A DNA stretch of 47,958 bases from Reticulitermes lucifugus (lineage: Eukaryota; Arthropoda; Insecta; Blattodea; Rhinotermitidae): positions 9,754 through 57,711 of the forward strand of contig JAKCWW010002417.1 in assembly GCA_026260175.1 (NCBI GenBank), in the 5' to 3' direction. The notes beneath the pieces are model-generated. The model worked only from the letters and a program-made list of their open reading frames with translations. It had not been told where the DNA came from and did no database searches. Shown here piece after piece: positions 12,231 through 33,580 of the stretch. How positions within the stretch are numbered: the first letter of the stretch is position 1; each line of letters opens with the position of its first letter. A program made the position numbers and the translations under genes.

Positions 12231-12254
12231 CTTCCCAACATTTTTACCTAAGCA

Positions 12255-12520
12255 AAATTACACGGCGTCACATCCCAGAAGACCGAACTGCCGTGATGTC
12301 AACACAGTAAGTACACTAAACACTTATTTCTCACACCACGGTGTCACATATGAATATCATAGTCATGAAGTGTGTTAAATTAAACAAATAATTAACCTTG
12401 ATTTCAGGCTTCCGTCGCGATGTTGATGAAATCTGCGCTCTTCTGGGGTATTACGCGGCGTCGTGTGGTAATTGTTTACCGACGTTTCGGGACAACGTGT
12501 CGGTTCCATCTTCACGGGTC
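12255..12520 (-). mobile_element. Penelope-like terminal fragments with hammerhead-like module
   Basis: GCGTCACATCCCAGAAGACC at 12262-12281 and CTTCTGGGGTATTACGCGGC at about 12438-12457 are inverted versions of one motif. Between 12476 and 12515 the minus strand reads GTGAAGATGG, a variable loop, CCCGAAACGTCGGTA. The same set of parts recurs at 13.3 and 34.3 kb. Assignment to Penelope-like elements is inference from the module. Confidence 0.45.
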
Positions 12521-12829
12521 AAGAGTCCACCCAGGGATTTCAAAGAATTAAGCTATTTTTATGGTGGTTTTCAACGATTCCATGTTTATAAAATCCCCCA
12601 CTAGAGTGTAGCTTAAAGAAAGGAGGGAAGGGCAAAACTAAACTCGGCACTAGTCTCATCACAGTGGCGTAGATTAATTTTCATCGTCTGAAGGCAGTCG
12701 TTGAAAAATCCAGAGGCCCCCCGTTTTACTTCGTCGTGTATAATCCCATACTGGAGCATACCCTTACAGAGTCAGAACAGCTTCATCTATTGACTGATTA
12801 TTAACAATTCCGAAATTTCTTCCTGTATG

Positions 12830-13080
12830 TATTACTCTTGTGATTGAGTGGGTCACATTCCGGTTTGCGCGGTGACGGTACAGCTTGGTTTGTGCGTCAC
12901 GTTACAGTCCGGTTTTCCCTGGAGTCACAACTCGGTTTCCATTGTTTCCTAGTTGTCATGGTAAGTATAGGGCTTGGTTACGGCAGAACTTTGGTTTTCC
13001 AGTGATGTAACACTCCGAGTCCACCGGGACTAAAAGCAAATCTGTTACCTTATGAGAGCACGATCAGACAGCAGCAGTCG
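12830..13080. repeat. Degenerate short repeats around CCGGTTT/GTCAC
   Basis: GTCACATTCCGGTTT, GTCACGTTACAGTCCGGTTT and GTCACAACTCGGTTT follow at about 40-base spacing, suggesting a decayed tandem repeat. Weak. Confidence 0.25.
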
Positions 13081-13134
13081 GTACAAGGGATTAAAGCAGA
13101 AGAAACCCGAGTTACGTTACTACGACTAATGGTA

Positions 13135-13255
13135 AACCTGTAGCTCGCAACCGAGGGCCGGATATATTAAAGTTTTTCAGTCTTTCTTATCCCCTACAGG
13201 TAAATGCCGCACTAGTACGAAAGGCAATTACGTCACGACCAATTCTTTGCACTGT
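13135..13255 (+). repeat. SINE family 3 fragment
   Basis: CGCAACCGAGGGCCGGATAT followed by a pyrimidine-rich TTTTTCAGTCTTTCTTATCC and CAGGTAAATGCCGCACTAGT matches the 3' pattern of the intron-5 FAM91A1 copies (TTTTCCTT...CAGGTAAATTTCAGG). Confidence 0.4.
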
Positions 13256-13304
13256 TTTTCAACTGATTATTCATTAGTCATTCTACAGGCTTGAGAACTT
13301 AGCT

Positions 13305-13412
13305 CTTCTGGGATTGCTTGACCCTTGAAGATGGGACCGACAGGTTGTCCGGAAAACGCCGGTAACTAAGTACCAATCTACGCTGCGTAACATCCCAGAA
13401 GAGCAAAGATCT
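13305..13412 (+). mobile_element. Penelope-like fragment with hammerhead-like module
   Basis: It starts CTCTTCTGGGATTGC and ends GCGTAACATCCCAGAAGAGC, an inverted pair. Between them, 13324-13364 reads CTTGAAGATGGGACC...GGAAAACGCCGGTA, the module also seen at 12.5 and 34.3 kb. Confidence 0.5.
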
Positions 13413-13429
13413 CATTTACACCGCGGCGG

Positions 13430-14380
13430 ATGCCTCAAGTCACGCGTTCCATAGCCTAACTCGTTAGGCGTTCTGAGCATCCGGCTGCTACTTACATGAA
13501 CCACAAATAACTAAATATATAAATAATTTTAGTAAATTCTTTATTAGAATTTAACTTAATGTGTGCCAGACAGATAATTAATAGACAGGCAATAAGTAGC
13601 TGCAATTAAAGGTCTACTGTTTTATCTTCCTACGCACTCATCACAACAGGATGTCACATCCTAGAATTAATATGAGTCTTCATGTTGTGTTTCATATAAA
13701 CAATATTATTATTGAAAACCCAGCAACGCAGCTGCTTGTTAGTGCTGTAGTTGTGATGTTTGATTTTAATAAATAGTTATGTTGATAGTTTTTCATTTGG
13801 AACGTTAATTATTTCAGATTTTATTCAAACGTGTTACTCCAAAGGAAAGCAGAAAACAAACTGCGTATAATCCAGAATCGCATGCGCCAAGCGTCACAAG
13901 CATGACGGGGAGGTGAGAATTTAAAGAATCGGCTCCCTCTTTATGCAAATGTACAAAGTGTTACAGAGGCAAATCTGCGAGAACTGCAGCCCATATTACA
14001 CTACTCTTGCGTGGGCTGCATCAAGACCATTACCCAGGGGAAAAGGGACAGAGCCAAAGCTTCCAATGACGTCATCGCAGGAACCATTACTAACTTACAC
14101 AGCACAAACTCCAATTCAGAATTATCGAATTTTCATTAATTGTTCTCATACGCTTTTTCCTCCTACACAAAAGAGAGAGCATTTAAAAAAAATGCACGTA
14201 TAACGTAAGACTGGGGGATGCTGAATTCTTTGCCTTCTGGTCTCTTCTCACATGTTCATACTGTAGGCTACAATCCACTGGATATCACATTGTTTTATTG
14301 TTCAAAATAGTAGATATATTACAGAATGTCGTCACTATTATTAGAGTCTGTTATAAGCTGTTATTATGTTTCTTTGAAGA
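13430..14380. other. No gene seen
   Basis: Intergenic, AT-rich, with nothing I can assign. Confidence 0.5.
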
Positions 14381-14381
14381 G

Positions 14382-14384
<3 letters not shown>

Positions 14385-14413
<29 letters not shown>
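14385..14413. repeat. Microsatellite (TA)n
   Basis: About 14 uninterrupted TA units. Confidence 0.95.
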
Positions 14414-14416
<3 letters not shown>

Positions 14417-14689
14417 TGCGTTGATTTTGTCTGTGTTAAATTTGTCGGTCATAACTTCAATGTTTCACCCGGTCGAAATATTTTGGAATTTTTCTTCAAT
14501 GTTTTCACCTCGTAGTGCTTTGTGACGAAATTTATTTGAAAATACTAGGATTTTTTTCAGTCGGCGTAACAATATTAATCGTATCATAAACTTTGGCCTA
14601 TAAATTATGATCTGTTAATTTCGAAATATTTTGTAATTTATGTGTCAATATTTATGATACAATAAAGATTTTTGTGCCGACTGATAATC

Positions 14690-14990
14690 CCTAGTGCCGA
14701 CGAGACGGGGGGGGGGAAGCCGGTACAAATTACCGGGGCTTGGAGATCCGGAAGGGGGCACGGGGTCCGACTATGTTGCATATGTTTTTGTCTTTCTAGG
14801 TAGTATCATTAGTTGTCGATTGTACAAATTAACCCTTTTAGACCAAGCTCAAATCACTCTGAAACTGAGAGTCAGTCTTTCCGATTTAGTGTAAATATTT
14901 TTAGCCGGTCCGCCCTTGCTGGGGGGGGGGTCCGAAATTTTTTCCACCGGGGCCCGAAACCGCTCCCAGCGGTCCTGAAAATCCCTAGTA
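14690..14990. repeat. Repeat block with two G-runs
   Basis: G10 near 14706 and G10 near 14921, with related GC-rich surroundings (CCGGTACAAATTACCGGGGC; CCACCGGGGCCCGAAACCGC) and AATCCCTAGT on both outer sides (14685 and 14980 areas). Probably pieces of a dispersed repeat of unknown class. Confidence 0.4.
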
Positions 14991-15207
14991 TTTTGTAATT
15001 GTTGAGTTGCAAGTATTATGTCATACACAATTTTTAGAAATGTTCTTAACCTATCCACTTAAACTACAGGTTGCTTAATAAATTCAAGGACGCCAGCCAA
15101 ATGGGCTAATTGCCTGTTACCTTTCCTAGAAAGATCGAGACATTAAATAAAATTAAATAAACTTACCTCAGTCGAGATAATTTTTCACTCCCAACGCGCA
15201 AGTAATA

Positions 15208-15288
15208 AGGTAAAGTTTTCCATGTCCACGCCACGAAGGCGTATAGTGGGAGCAGATGTATAGCTCCACTCATCCTTGAACTCCCAAC
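15208..15288 (-). repeat. SINE family 1, 3'-end fragment
   Basis: TAAGGTAAAGTTTTCCATGT, GCCACGAAGGCG, AGATGTATAGCTCCACTCAT match the reversed tail of SINE family 1, and the match stops at about 15288. Confidence 0.7.
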
Positions 15289-15989
15289 TTAAATTAACAT
15301 AGAACAGGATTATGCAAATTTTACGTACCAGTTCTGCAAAGAAATTATGTTACAGCTAATTGGGAGACTCTTCACACATTTACGTCTAAAGATTTAGCAG
15401 TATTCATTTAATGGAAGAAACAATGCATTCAAACAAAAGAGAGTTATTTCACTCATGATCTACTGTAAAAGTATAATGCGGCTAAACAGATAAAATGGAC
15501 AGGTAAGCCTTTGCGTAATTTCTCACTGTTCTTAAGTCTCGCCGCAAAATTTATTTTGCTAGATCAGACAGAATAAATCAAGTATCAAACAATAAGTACC
15601 GAATGACTAGGGCAAGGTGGTACAACTACGATTATTTCGGACAAAATATGATTTATACGTGAAATACATGACCAAGAATAAGTGTCAATGTGGACGCATG
15701 TTCTGTACACCTTGATCATTATGTCAACTTATTATCACATAAAAATATTTACTGGGGTCATTTTAAAAAAAACTAGAAAATTATAATCACTTGCTGGTAT
15801 AACTCAGATCACTGGCCAGCTACAACCGAAGCATTTTATCCTCCATTCGCACCAATGCGTATCAGACAAGAGGAGCTCTTCCTACTGCATGGTTCAGTTA
15901 ATAAATTCCCTTAATCCTTTTTTTATCACAATATCAGGACACGTGCTGTTTGAGCTTCAAAAATTATGTAATTGAAGTGTAGTAGCTTT

Positions 15990-16120
15990 TAAAGACAAAA
16001 AACCACCTGACGATGAACTAAGGTTTGAAACATATGTAGGGGTACAAACATTTTATAAAAGCTACAATAAAAAAAGTGGTTTTTAATTGTGCATCAGTTG
16101 GTTTGATATAATCCCTTAAT
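15990..16120 (+). mobile_element. Penelope-like fragment with hammerhead-like module
   Basis: 16006-16038 reads CCTGACGATGAACTAAGGTT then TGAAACATATGTA. GAAC/GTTT form stem II with a 4-base loop, and GAAAC-ATAT-GTA gives a minimal stem III and cleavage triplet. AAAACCACCTGA before and AAAGTGGTTTTTAA after can pair as an outer stem. Confidence 0.45.
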
Positions 16121-17700
16121 CCTAATGCGTTAGGGAGCTGTGGTATCCAGATATCTCAATCTATCTTGTGACAGTACTGTAATTCAGCAAGCTAACTGTC
16201 AATGATTTCACACTATTCTCTATATACTAGCCATGATACTAATGGGCACAGGCAAAAGGACTGGGCCTCCCCAATACCCAGTTGTGAAGTACTTTATTTG
16301 TTCTAATTTGTTCAAATTTGAATATCACATCAATAGTCTGCCTTGATAGCCAGGCCCTCCTGACAAAATATTGTAAAATGTAAGTTGTGTATAATATAAC
16401 ATTGGTGGATTTGGTTTGGACGAATCCAGTCGGATGCCTTTTCGATTCCCCCACGCGTAATCGCTAACCTCTATTACACTGTGCATTCTGGAAGTTGATG
16501 GCAATTATTAGTGTCGAGACGAATTTTGTATACCGTTTTTCTTTCGATAGAAATTGTACCTATTCTACGGATTACAGATCGAAACTGCACTTGAGGTAGC
16601 ACAGAAGACATAACCAGTTAATACCAAGCTGTGTCGAGAGATAGCAGTACTTGTCATACAGACCAATCATGGAGTGAAGTTGGAAAACGCGGGTAGAAAA
16701 ATTTATGATTCTAACCCGACACTATAACCTTAATCAGTAAATAAAAATTAGACAATTTTATAATAGGACAGACAGAAAAACAGAAGTACTCACCTTTCCA
16801 CAACAAAAAAATTGCAGCTGTGGGGCACAAACTGCCATGTAGATGAAAAAACACAGGTAATCAACAAACCACCCGAATCACGTCATTATCAGGCAAGTAC
16901 TACCAACATCACGGAGCGAGAAAAATTCAGGGAACCCTAGAATGATGGGAATTATACCTATGTCGAAAACGTACCACCTTATCACATGCAGCGAGATATT
17001 ACCACAAACGTGCATACGCCTTCACGTAAAGTGCCTACTTTTTCCGATTTTCATCAAATTTGAATGTGGTCTACAGATTTTGAGTAACAATCCCTAATAT
17101 AAAATTCCACGAAAATCCGTCCAATGGGGGTCCAGTTCGATGAGGAAGGACGGATGAAGTTTTTGCAGTTGTTTTGAGAACGCACCTAAAATTAGTAGAG
17201 GCCTATGCTTTGTACATAACTAATTTTTGTGTTGATGCATAATAATAAAATATGTGGTAATTTTTGGCGTGTTCGCGGTAACTTGCAAAACTGCGCCCAT
17301 TGTCCGCTTAAAACATTTTTATATTTGATGTTGAGAGTTTTACTAAACTTTATCGATTCATTCATATTTTGTTTAAAATAACAGACAATTTACCTGAAAT
17401 TCTTATGCATTTCTGTGCCTATCTCCATTTTCACTCGCTCGTAATTCACCATGTATTTATCAAACCGAAAAACATTTCAAACAGTTATACAGAAAAATGG
17501 AACACACATTTCTTACCTGACAGTCTTTTTGTCTTCATGACTGGTAAGTTTCACATTCCCAAGGCTTCATCTTTGGCACAGGTAAATTTGCAAAATTCAC
17601 ACATGTATTCATGCTCATAACCGTCTGAACTCGAATCCAGTTTCTTAACCGAAGACCAGCAGGTTGACTCAGCTGAAATTATCTTTTATATACTTCAATC
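16120..17700. other. No gene seen; right end of CpG-normal intergenic DNA
   Basis: Repeats of unknown type are likely (for example around 16.9-17.2 kb), but I can name none. CpG becomes rare from about 17.70 kb rightward. Confidence 0.5.
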
Positions 17701-17767
17701 TAGATTGGGAGGTACAACAGAAGAAAATGAAAAGCACACACATAATAAAATATTTTAACTCTAAAAT

Positions 17768-17773
17768 TTTATT
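17768..17773 (-). terminator. Candidate distal CDC7 poly(A) signal AATAAA
   Basis: AATAAA on the minus strand, about 3.66 kb past the CDC7 stop. It sits where CpG frequency jumps back to intergenic levels (about 17.65-17.70 kb), so it is the best candidate for the end of the CDC7 transcript. A closer AATAAA lies at 21141-21146 and could serve a short-UTR form. Confidence 0.4.
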
Positions 17774-18805
17774 GCATAGAGGCAATCTGGTCAGTGAAAC
17801 CAAAATAAATCAGCAATAGAAAATAAGTCTTTATTTAACTCAGCAATCATAGTACCTTGAACCTTAGATAAGAAACATAGAACTCTAATGACAGATCCCA
17901 GATACACAGACATTAATAAAAAAACAATGTACCTTAACTGTAGGTGCTTTCTCAGTCACTGAACTTATTTATCCAAACATCACAACACACACCTTTAATC
18001 CAGATACACAGATACCTGTAGCAACATATCAGGGACACAGTATTTACCTTTATGCCTCTCACTTTCATATTCCTTGAATCATGTTCAACCTAACTACATT
18101 TAAACATTTTTAACATCTGAATCCTTACCACTGTATTACAATAAATTATACGTGCATTAAACATTTCACACAAACAGTAAATAGCAGAATGGAGTCTTGA
18201 AACATCACAGAGTATTAAGCCAATGGTTTAAAGCACAAATATTGTTTCTTCACTTTGTTCAATTATGAGATTTTGTGTAGCCTTCATTACTTTGTGCATT
18301 ATTTCACATCACTGCCAATAGCCCCGACTATATAATGTTGAATTGTAGAAAAGGCCAGTTTAAGCTATTATAAGCTATGTGGCTGCATGAGAATCCACCA
18401 TTCATGGAGGCCCTGTCGAGGCTTGTTGTATTTCATATTTCAGGACTATGTGCAGGTATGGCCCCGAGATGTCTTAAACTGGCCCTGATGGTAGCACGAT
18501 TCATAAATAATGAATTGAATTCACAGTTCAAACTAGCATTTCTCAAATACAGTAAGTTCAGGAATAACCATGATGTTGGGAGAAAGTCTTAACGCTTTCA
18601 GGGTGGATCCTGAATGTATTCATGTCTGTCAAGTATGTCCACTGGCCATCCTTAAGCGTACTCATTTCCAGACAGTCTTATTTAATCTTCAAATCAATGC
18701 TGAATGCAGTCACCTTACATGCTCATTGAATTTTCATGACTGTTTCCCCAGTTTCCCCAAGCAAGATAACAAGACACTTAATCCTGACATGCTAATAAAC
18801 ATAAT
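17774..18805. other. CpG-poor DNA, probably CDC7 3' UTR or downstream transcript
   Basis: No coding exon recognised. CpG is almost absent, as in the CDC7 introns. Confidence 0.4.
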
Positions 18806-18810
18806 CTGGT

Positions 18811-19085
18811 GATGGTAAAGTCATCCCTCTACACACTATGAAGGCTTATGGGGGAGTGGAGGTATGACTTCAAACATTCTTAACCTCAGCACTAGATGGA
18901 GATGAGTGATCAGCTTCACACCTGGAGAAAGAGTTGCCAGTACCCATTGAACAAGAGGCTAGGTGGGCCCCAAAATCAGTCCAGACAATTTTCAGAAGAG
19001 ATAAGTCTCTTGCCCTGTTGTTAATTGAACCACAATTCCTTGGTCATCTAGTGAATAGCCTACTCAGTATACCAACCACACAATC
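18811..19085 (-). repeat. SINE family 1, CpG-decayed copy
   Basis: GGTAAAGTCATCCCT, CTATGAAGGCTTATGGGGGA, GTGGAGGTATGACT, TTAACCTCAGCACTAGATGG and GGTGGGCCCC in order. CpGs of the 1.4-kb copy are replaced by TG/CA, as expected in methylated transcribed DNA. Confidence 0.8.
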
Positions 19086-20409
19086 TCAACTCCTAAAAAA
19101 AGAATCTGGTTTGAAGGATGTGTCAGTTGTCAGAGCTTGAAAAATGTGTAAATAAAAGTGTTGATTGAATTCCAAACACTCTACAATACTGACAGGAGAG
19201 CTATGTAGCTACAGTGACTCATTTCTTGCTACAGACAAATTGCCTGGCTTCCTACCTCACCTGGTCTTTTAGCAGAAAAGTTCTTCTTGCGAGGCTACTG
19301 CAAGACCAGAGTGTATAACACACATCCTACCAGTATCTGACTTAAAAAGAGCTGACTTGGCAGTGCATTGAAGTCATACCTGGTCTGCTGTAACACATAA
19401 TGACCACTCTGCCCCATTGAGGGTGCAGAGGTAGCAATGGAGGTCACCTGCAAAGTGTCATTTTCAAATGCTGATGTTTTGAATATGCCCCCTCACCTCA
19501 GGCTGCATTCTCTGCTACTGCGAGCTTTTTAGCCCAAAACAGCGAACAATGTTAAACTGTCAGTCGCGTTTATTACAGTACACAATGATCAACATCCTTA
19601 CAAACTGATGTTAATTGTTAATTCTCCCTTAACCATAAATGTATGTGTCTACACAACTGTGAATAAACTACACCTCTTCTTTCATTACTTATTTTATTTC
19701 AAAAACTGTCTGGTATTTCTGTTCCACCTGTATGTCATACCAGAATATGATGTTTCATGCATATTTACTGTCAGGTTACTGGGGACTGTACACTGGACAT
19801 TAAAGATTTATGCTTTAAATCACCACTCTACTTGTTATATTCTGATCATTCAAATCATCACTTGAATAAATCATTTTACTTTTCATTATCTCATACCAGT
19901 TAAAGTTCAAAAAATATATGGTGAAATGTAGCCTTAAGCAAAAATGACATTTCTTACCATTAACCTCAAACTGATTATACCAAACATTACAGAATCAATA
20001 TATTCAAATACAAATCACAATTAAACCAACAACTATGTCAATGCTAGTAAAAATTATCCACTTGTAGCAAATTATATTCATTAAAACTCAAGTGAAAACT
20101 ACAATAAGCTGATGTACATTACAGTTTGTTATCTGTAACACATAGCAACTAATGATGGCAGTATAAGAGCTGAAAGATCATGTATAACTAAATACATATT
20201 AACTTGACATTAGCCCTAAAATAAAACTCACAGTAATAAAATGTTACATCTTAATGTTAAATAAGCAACGTTTAAAAAAGTGTGACTCATGTCACAGACA
20301 GAAACATTCTTGCAATCTGCTCACTTTCACTAACTGGAAAAATTAATGTAATCTGGACTTTTGTGTCACAAACTGCCTACATCTCTACAGTTAATTATAA
20401 AATTAGTAA

Positions 20410-20690
20410 AAAGAAAAGTTGTCTCTGTGCACACCATGAAGGCATATGAGTGAAGTAGAGGTACGACTGTACTCATTCTTAACCTTGTCACTAGCCATAG
20501 GTGAGTGGTCAGGCTCACACTTCAACCACTTTACTCCCAGGCAAAGCGGCCCCGGTACTCATTGAATAGGACGAAGCTAGGTGAGCCCCTGATCCAGCAG
20601 ATGCTTTGGAGACCATAAAAATCTCTTGCCCCTGGCACATATCAAATCATGGTTCCTCAGCTGTGCAGCCGATAGCCTAGTCACCACATA
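20410..20690 (-). repeat. SINE family 1, CpG-decayed copy
   Basis: AAAGTTGTCTCTGTGCACAC, CATGAAGGCATATGAGTGA, GTAGAGGTACGACTG, TTAACCTTGTCACTAG, TTTACTCCCAGGCAAAGCGG in order, ending in the reversed tRNA-like head near 20690. It lies in the proposed CDC7 3' UTR. Confidence 0.8.
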
Positions 20691-21140
20691 TTTCAATTCA
20701 AATTCATTTTATAGCTCCTTAATATTAAAAAAAAAAGAAAATTATAATCACTGTGCAATTGTGCAACACATGAGTGCCAAAGAGTGCTTACCATTTCAAA
20801 AAAAGTTACAGCTATTTTGAAATGCCATACATTTCATTAGTTGATTTATTTCTCAGTCTGTAGGACAAAACTGTCTTTCTAACCCTACATCATTAACTTA
20901 TTTCTAATTCACATACATTACCTTGAAGAAGTGAATGGCTCTTATGAAATACATTACAAATTAAAACAAAATTTTATGTCACTATAACATTCAGTTTACA
21001 AATGCACTGCTTAATAATTGTTAGATGGGAATCACAAAGGTTTAGAATAACAAATGCTATGATTTCCAGGCACTATAAAGACTTGTTCCACTACCTCACA
21101 TAACAAAGATCTGATACCAACACGCTATTACAAGAAAATA

Positions 21141-21146
21141 TTTATT
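21141..21146 (-). terminator. Candidate proximal CDC7 poly(A) signal AATAAA
   Basis: AATAAA on the minus strand about 290 bases after the CDC7 stop codon, a normal distance for a 3' end. Whether this or the distal signal is used cannot be told from sequence. Confidence 0.4.
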
Positions 21147-21432
21147 TCCAGAACATGCTTTGAACACAGTTTTTTTTTCTCTCCCACTTACGATGCATGT
21201 AACTTCATTCTGTGATTTTTTGGACATATACACATTGTCCACTAATCACTTCTTTACCACAAAATACTTCCAACTGCTAGAGTACTGCTAAAATGGTTGG
21301 ACTGGAAGGTAAGCTCACAACAAAGGTGCAGAGAGTGGAAGTGTTAATTACTGTGTTAATTAATTAAAACTTAATATTATGCTAAGAAACTAAACTTTTA
21401 CTTATCCCTACATCATTTCTCAGACTACAGCA

Positions 21433-30777
<9,345 letters not shown>

Positions 30778-30796
30778 TTTGTCATATTATAAGCGT
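30778..30796 (-). promoter_or_regulatory. CDC7: CDC7 5' UTR end with splice acceptor
   Basis: On the minus strand a TTTCTCTTTACAG acceptor ends at 30797, and the following 19 bases lead into the ATG. The first, noncoding exon must lie further right, probably in the CpG-normal region of about 31.0-32.0 kb. I cannot place its edges. Confidence 0.6.
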
Positions 30797-32040
30797 CTGT
30801 AAAGAGAACAAAAATTATTTTTAATTACTTCAAACAAAACATTCTACTGCTGACACTATTTGAAATTTTACACAAATCTGAGTTTTTAGATACGATAATA
30901 TCAGAATTTATACTCCATCAGAAACATTCTACATTAAGCGCTAAAATATAAATACAAATGTTGCCTTTAAATTAAAACCGATGACTAGAAATCTGGAATT
31001 TTTGGTTGCTGTGTTTTTACAATCCACCTTTTTTGTTTACGTATTCTAAAAGGACCCGCGTAAATGGCTATTACCAACATTGCACATCGCAATAAAATTT
31101 ACTCATCCTCACCACGGAAATATGTTCGAAACCAGAATATAAACTTTTGAGTAATACATACGCACTTTTCAAACGAAGTGTATAATACAACGTTCGACTG
31201 ATGCATTCTGTTCTACAAACATGTCCATTAAATTACACAATTTGGCACACATGACCCACGGAAAATAGAAACACCATTAGCAGGGATATTTTACTTCTTA
31301 CAAATCCGTCTGCGTTGTACTTCGTGACACATTTCTGTCATTACAAACCCCCTTAAAAATGCACATGTACTTTAATATCATCTTCGTACTTTACAACTGG
31401 AATCTAGGATTATGTTTTCCGTCGAAGGCGATAGCATTTTTCTAAACTCCACGTCCAGGCAAGCTGTGGAGTCTTGTAGAGTGAGATATCGGTGTGCTTT
31501 TTCCACGGAGTATAGCAATCGGGGCGACGAAATGGCCACTTGCTTCTGTCTTCTGCTGAGGTTAGGAATGATCCTTCATGGTGTGGTCTTAAATTAATAA
31601 TAGCATAAGTATAGCTTTCTCTTAACCCGAAATAAAATAAGATTGCTGTCTGGTGAGATGTGAGGCCAAGTAGTCTCATACAAATTTGTCGACGTTTCAA
31701 AGGAAAGTACTGCCTTAATATTCCTGTTCTGCCTCGAAAATAAGGCAGAATGTGCCTAAGAAAGTTCGAAGAATTTGAACCATACTCACGTAACATCCCA
31801 TTTCCGACGAAGGTAATGGCCGCGACGGCCTCAAATCTTGCAACATAATAGTGGTTTCACTGATGGTACGCTTTAAGGCGGTAACCATTAGGGACTTCCT
31901 TCTGGGTGCTCCTTTAACCACCATACAAAATTCCATTTCGAAATTGTAATGTTGTAGCATTACATCCGTATCTAACCCATGGCTGAGGGGAATAATAGGA
32001 AAATGGAATCTTTATACAGTAAAACTTGTACATAATGTAC
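30797..32040. promoter_or_regulatory. CDC7: CDC7 5' flank, probable promoter region
   Basis: CpG frequency rises sharply from the CDC7 start codon rightward and stays high to about 32.2 kb, which suggests unmethylated promoter DNA. The CDC7 noncoding first exon should be here. TTTTCCACGGAGT near 31499-31511 is also present upstream of FAM91A1 (about 34792-34804). Confidence 0.4.
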
Positions 32041-32060
32041 ACCACACTGAAGGTTCAATG

Positions 32061-32174
32061 GAACACTCGAAACTAGGTCTTGTGGCGTTAAGAGCGGCGC
32101 CTACATACATACATACATACATACATGTATGTAGGCGCCGCTCTTAACGCCACAAGACCTAGTTTTGAGTGTTC
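32061..32174. repeat. Near-perfect 114-bp hairpin with (ACAT)n apex
   Basis: Arms of about 49 bases (GAACACTCGAAACTAGGTCT... and its reverse complement ending GAGTGTTC) differ by one base. They are joined through CATACATACATACATAC. Likely a very short MITE or snapback repeat, in the CDC7 5' flank. Confidence 0.8.
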
Positions 32175-32439
32175 TGTAGACGGCGAACAGTGGCTGTGTG
32201 CAGTACCACATAGATGGCAGAAACTAATGAATAAATAAATAAATATATAAATTACCTAACTTAACCCAACCGAACCCAAAGACCAAAATCCTAATAAGGT
32301 TGAAAGTCATTGTTCTAGTGAGTGTATTTCTTGTACTTGGTGTTTCACAAGGGTGACTGTATTCCAGTGTTACCACAGAATCTTTCTGTATGTCTTTTGA
32401 AGTATATTATACAGTGCTATGTATTATATTTTTCTGTAG

Positions 32440-32569
32440 GAAATGTTACCAGAGGAGGAGAGAAAACTGGCATTAACAAAGAGAAGGAACACTTTGCTGT
32501 CATGGTGAACCTTTTCCCACAGGAACTAAGGGATATTTACGTCTCCACTGTCCTGGAACAAGTTAGTGT
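32440..32569 (+). CDS. Candidate internal exon of an unrecognised small gene
   Basis: An open segment bounded by a good acceptor (TTTTTCTGTAG) and a consensus donor (GTAAGT). It encodes NVTRGGEKTGINKEKEHFAV then MVNLFPQELRDIYVSTVLEQ in one frame; a second frame starts with ATG and runs 21 codons. I recognise no family. It lies between the divergent CDC7 and FAM91A1 genes in CpG-poor DNA, like the confirmed gene bodies. It may also be a noncoding exon. Confidence 0.3.
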
Positions 32570-33019
32570 GTAAGTATAATTTTTATATTTTATAATAATA
32601 GACATTGTGTGAAGTATGGGCACTGTGGTATTACAGTTGAAAATGCACTACTCTGTGTTGAGAAGTCACTCGAATTTACCCAATTCTTTATTCTCTTCTA
32701 TTGCTTAACTATTTAACCGTCTACAACACAAATTTACTGACACCATCCATGGACGCCATATTTTTCATGACACATGTTGCCACAAACACTCTTCACCACC
32801 ACCGATCAGTCATCGCTGAAACACCAGTGGGGCCAACCTCGCTCTGATTTCTAACACTCTGTATAATAAAATGTAGTGTTCACCAAATAATGTCAAGGGT
32901 ACAAAATTAGGAAGGAAGTGATTGGCAGTGCACGTAGCATGCATGGGAAGTTTCAGAATTTACCTGCCTTGTAGGTCAGAGAAACTGAATGGAAGAGAAA
33001 TCAGTTCACTGACCATTGT

Positions 33020-33135
33020 TCACAACTCAATGGAAGAGATTAGTTGGGGGGCCTAGACATAGATGGAAGATATTAACATCACCCAACATAAAGTGTGATG
33101 TGCCTGATGGGATTGTACTGGCTCAGGATGCTTGT
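33020..33135 (+). mobile_element. LINE 3' end fragment
   Basis: Encodes WKRLVGGPRHRWKILTSPNI then IVLAQDA, a decayed GRPRHRW...LAQD reverse-transcriptase tail on the plus strand. Confidence 0.65.
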
Positions 33136-33244
33136 AAACCAAGAATGAAAGTCCAATGTGGGAAGCTTCTGTACTTGTTGGGCAACTGCTTGCTTTGCAA
33201 GAAGTCAATGCTGTGGGTTGGATGGCCAAGGAATCATCCATCAA

Positions 33245-33478
33245 TTTCAGGCAGGAGAAAAGTTTTCTCTCATCTTCAAAGCATCCAGAGAACCTCAAAG
33301 GCCAGCCTGGCCCCTATTTAGTCCGTGTTCAGGGTAAAGTGGCTGGGCCATAAAGCAAACCACTTATCTCTGTCTAGTGACAGGGGAAGAATGTGTGGAG
33401 CCATATGTGCTGTACCTCCACACCCCCCTATACCCTAACTGTGGTGTTTAATGAAACATGGAGACAGCTTTACCTTAT
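33245..33478 (+). repeat. SINE family 1, CpG-decayed copy
   Basis: The body AAAGTGGCTGGGCC, CCACTTATCTCTGTCTAGTG and GTACCTCCACACCCCCCTAT, then tail GACAGCTTTACCTTA, match the 11.1-kb copy. The head is missing or too decayed to place. Confidence 0.7.
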
Positions 33479-33580
33479 ATGAAGTATTTTCATGTTAATC
33501 AGTTGTGTTGCTGACAGCACAAACTGTTGTGTAAAGAATAGAAGGTGGATTACCATTTAAAATTGTGTACTTGTTCACAG

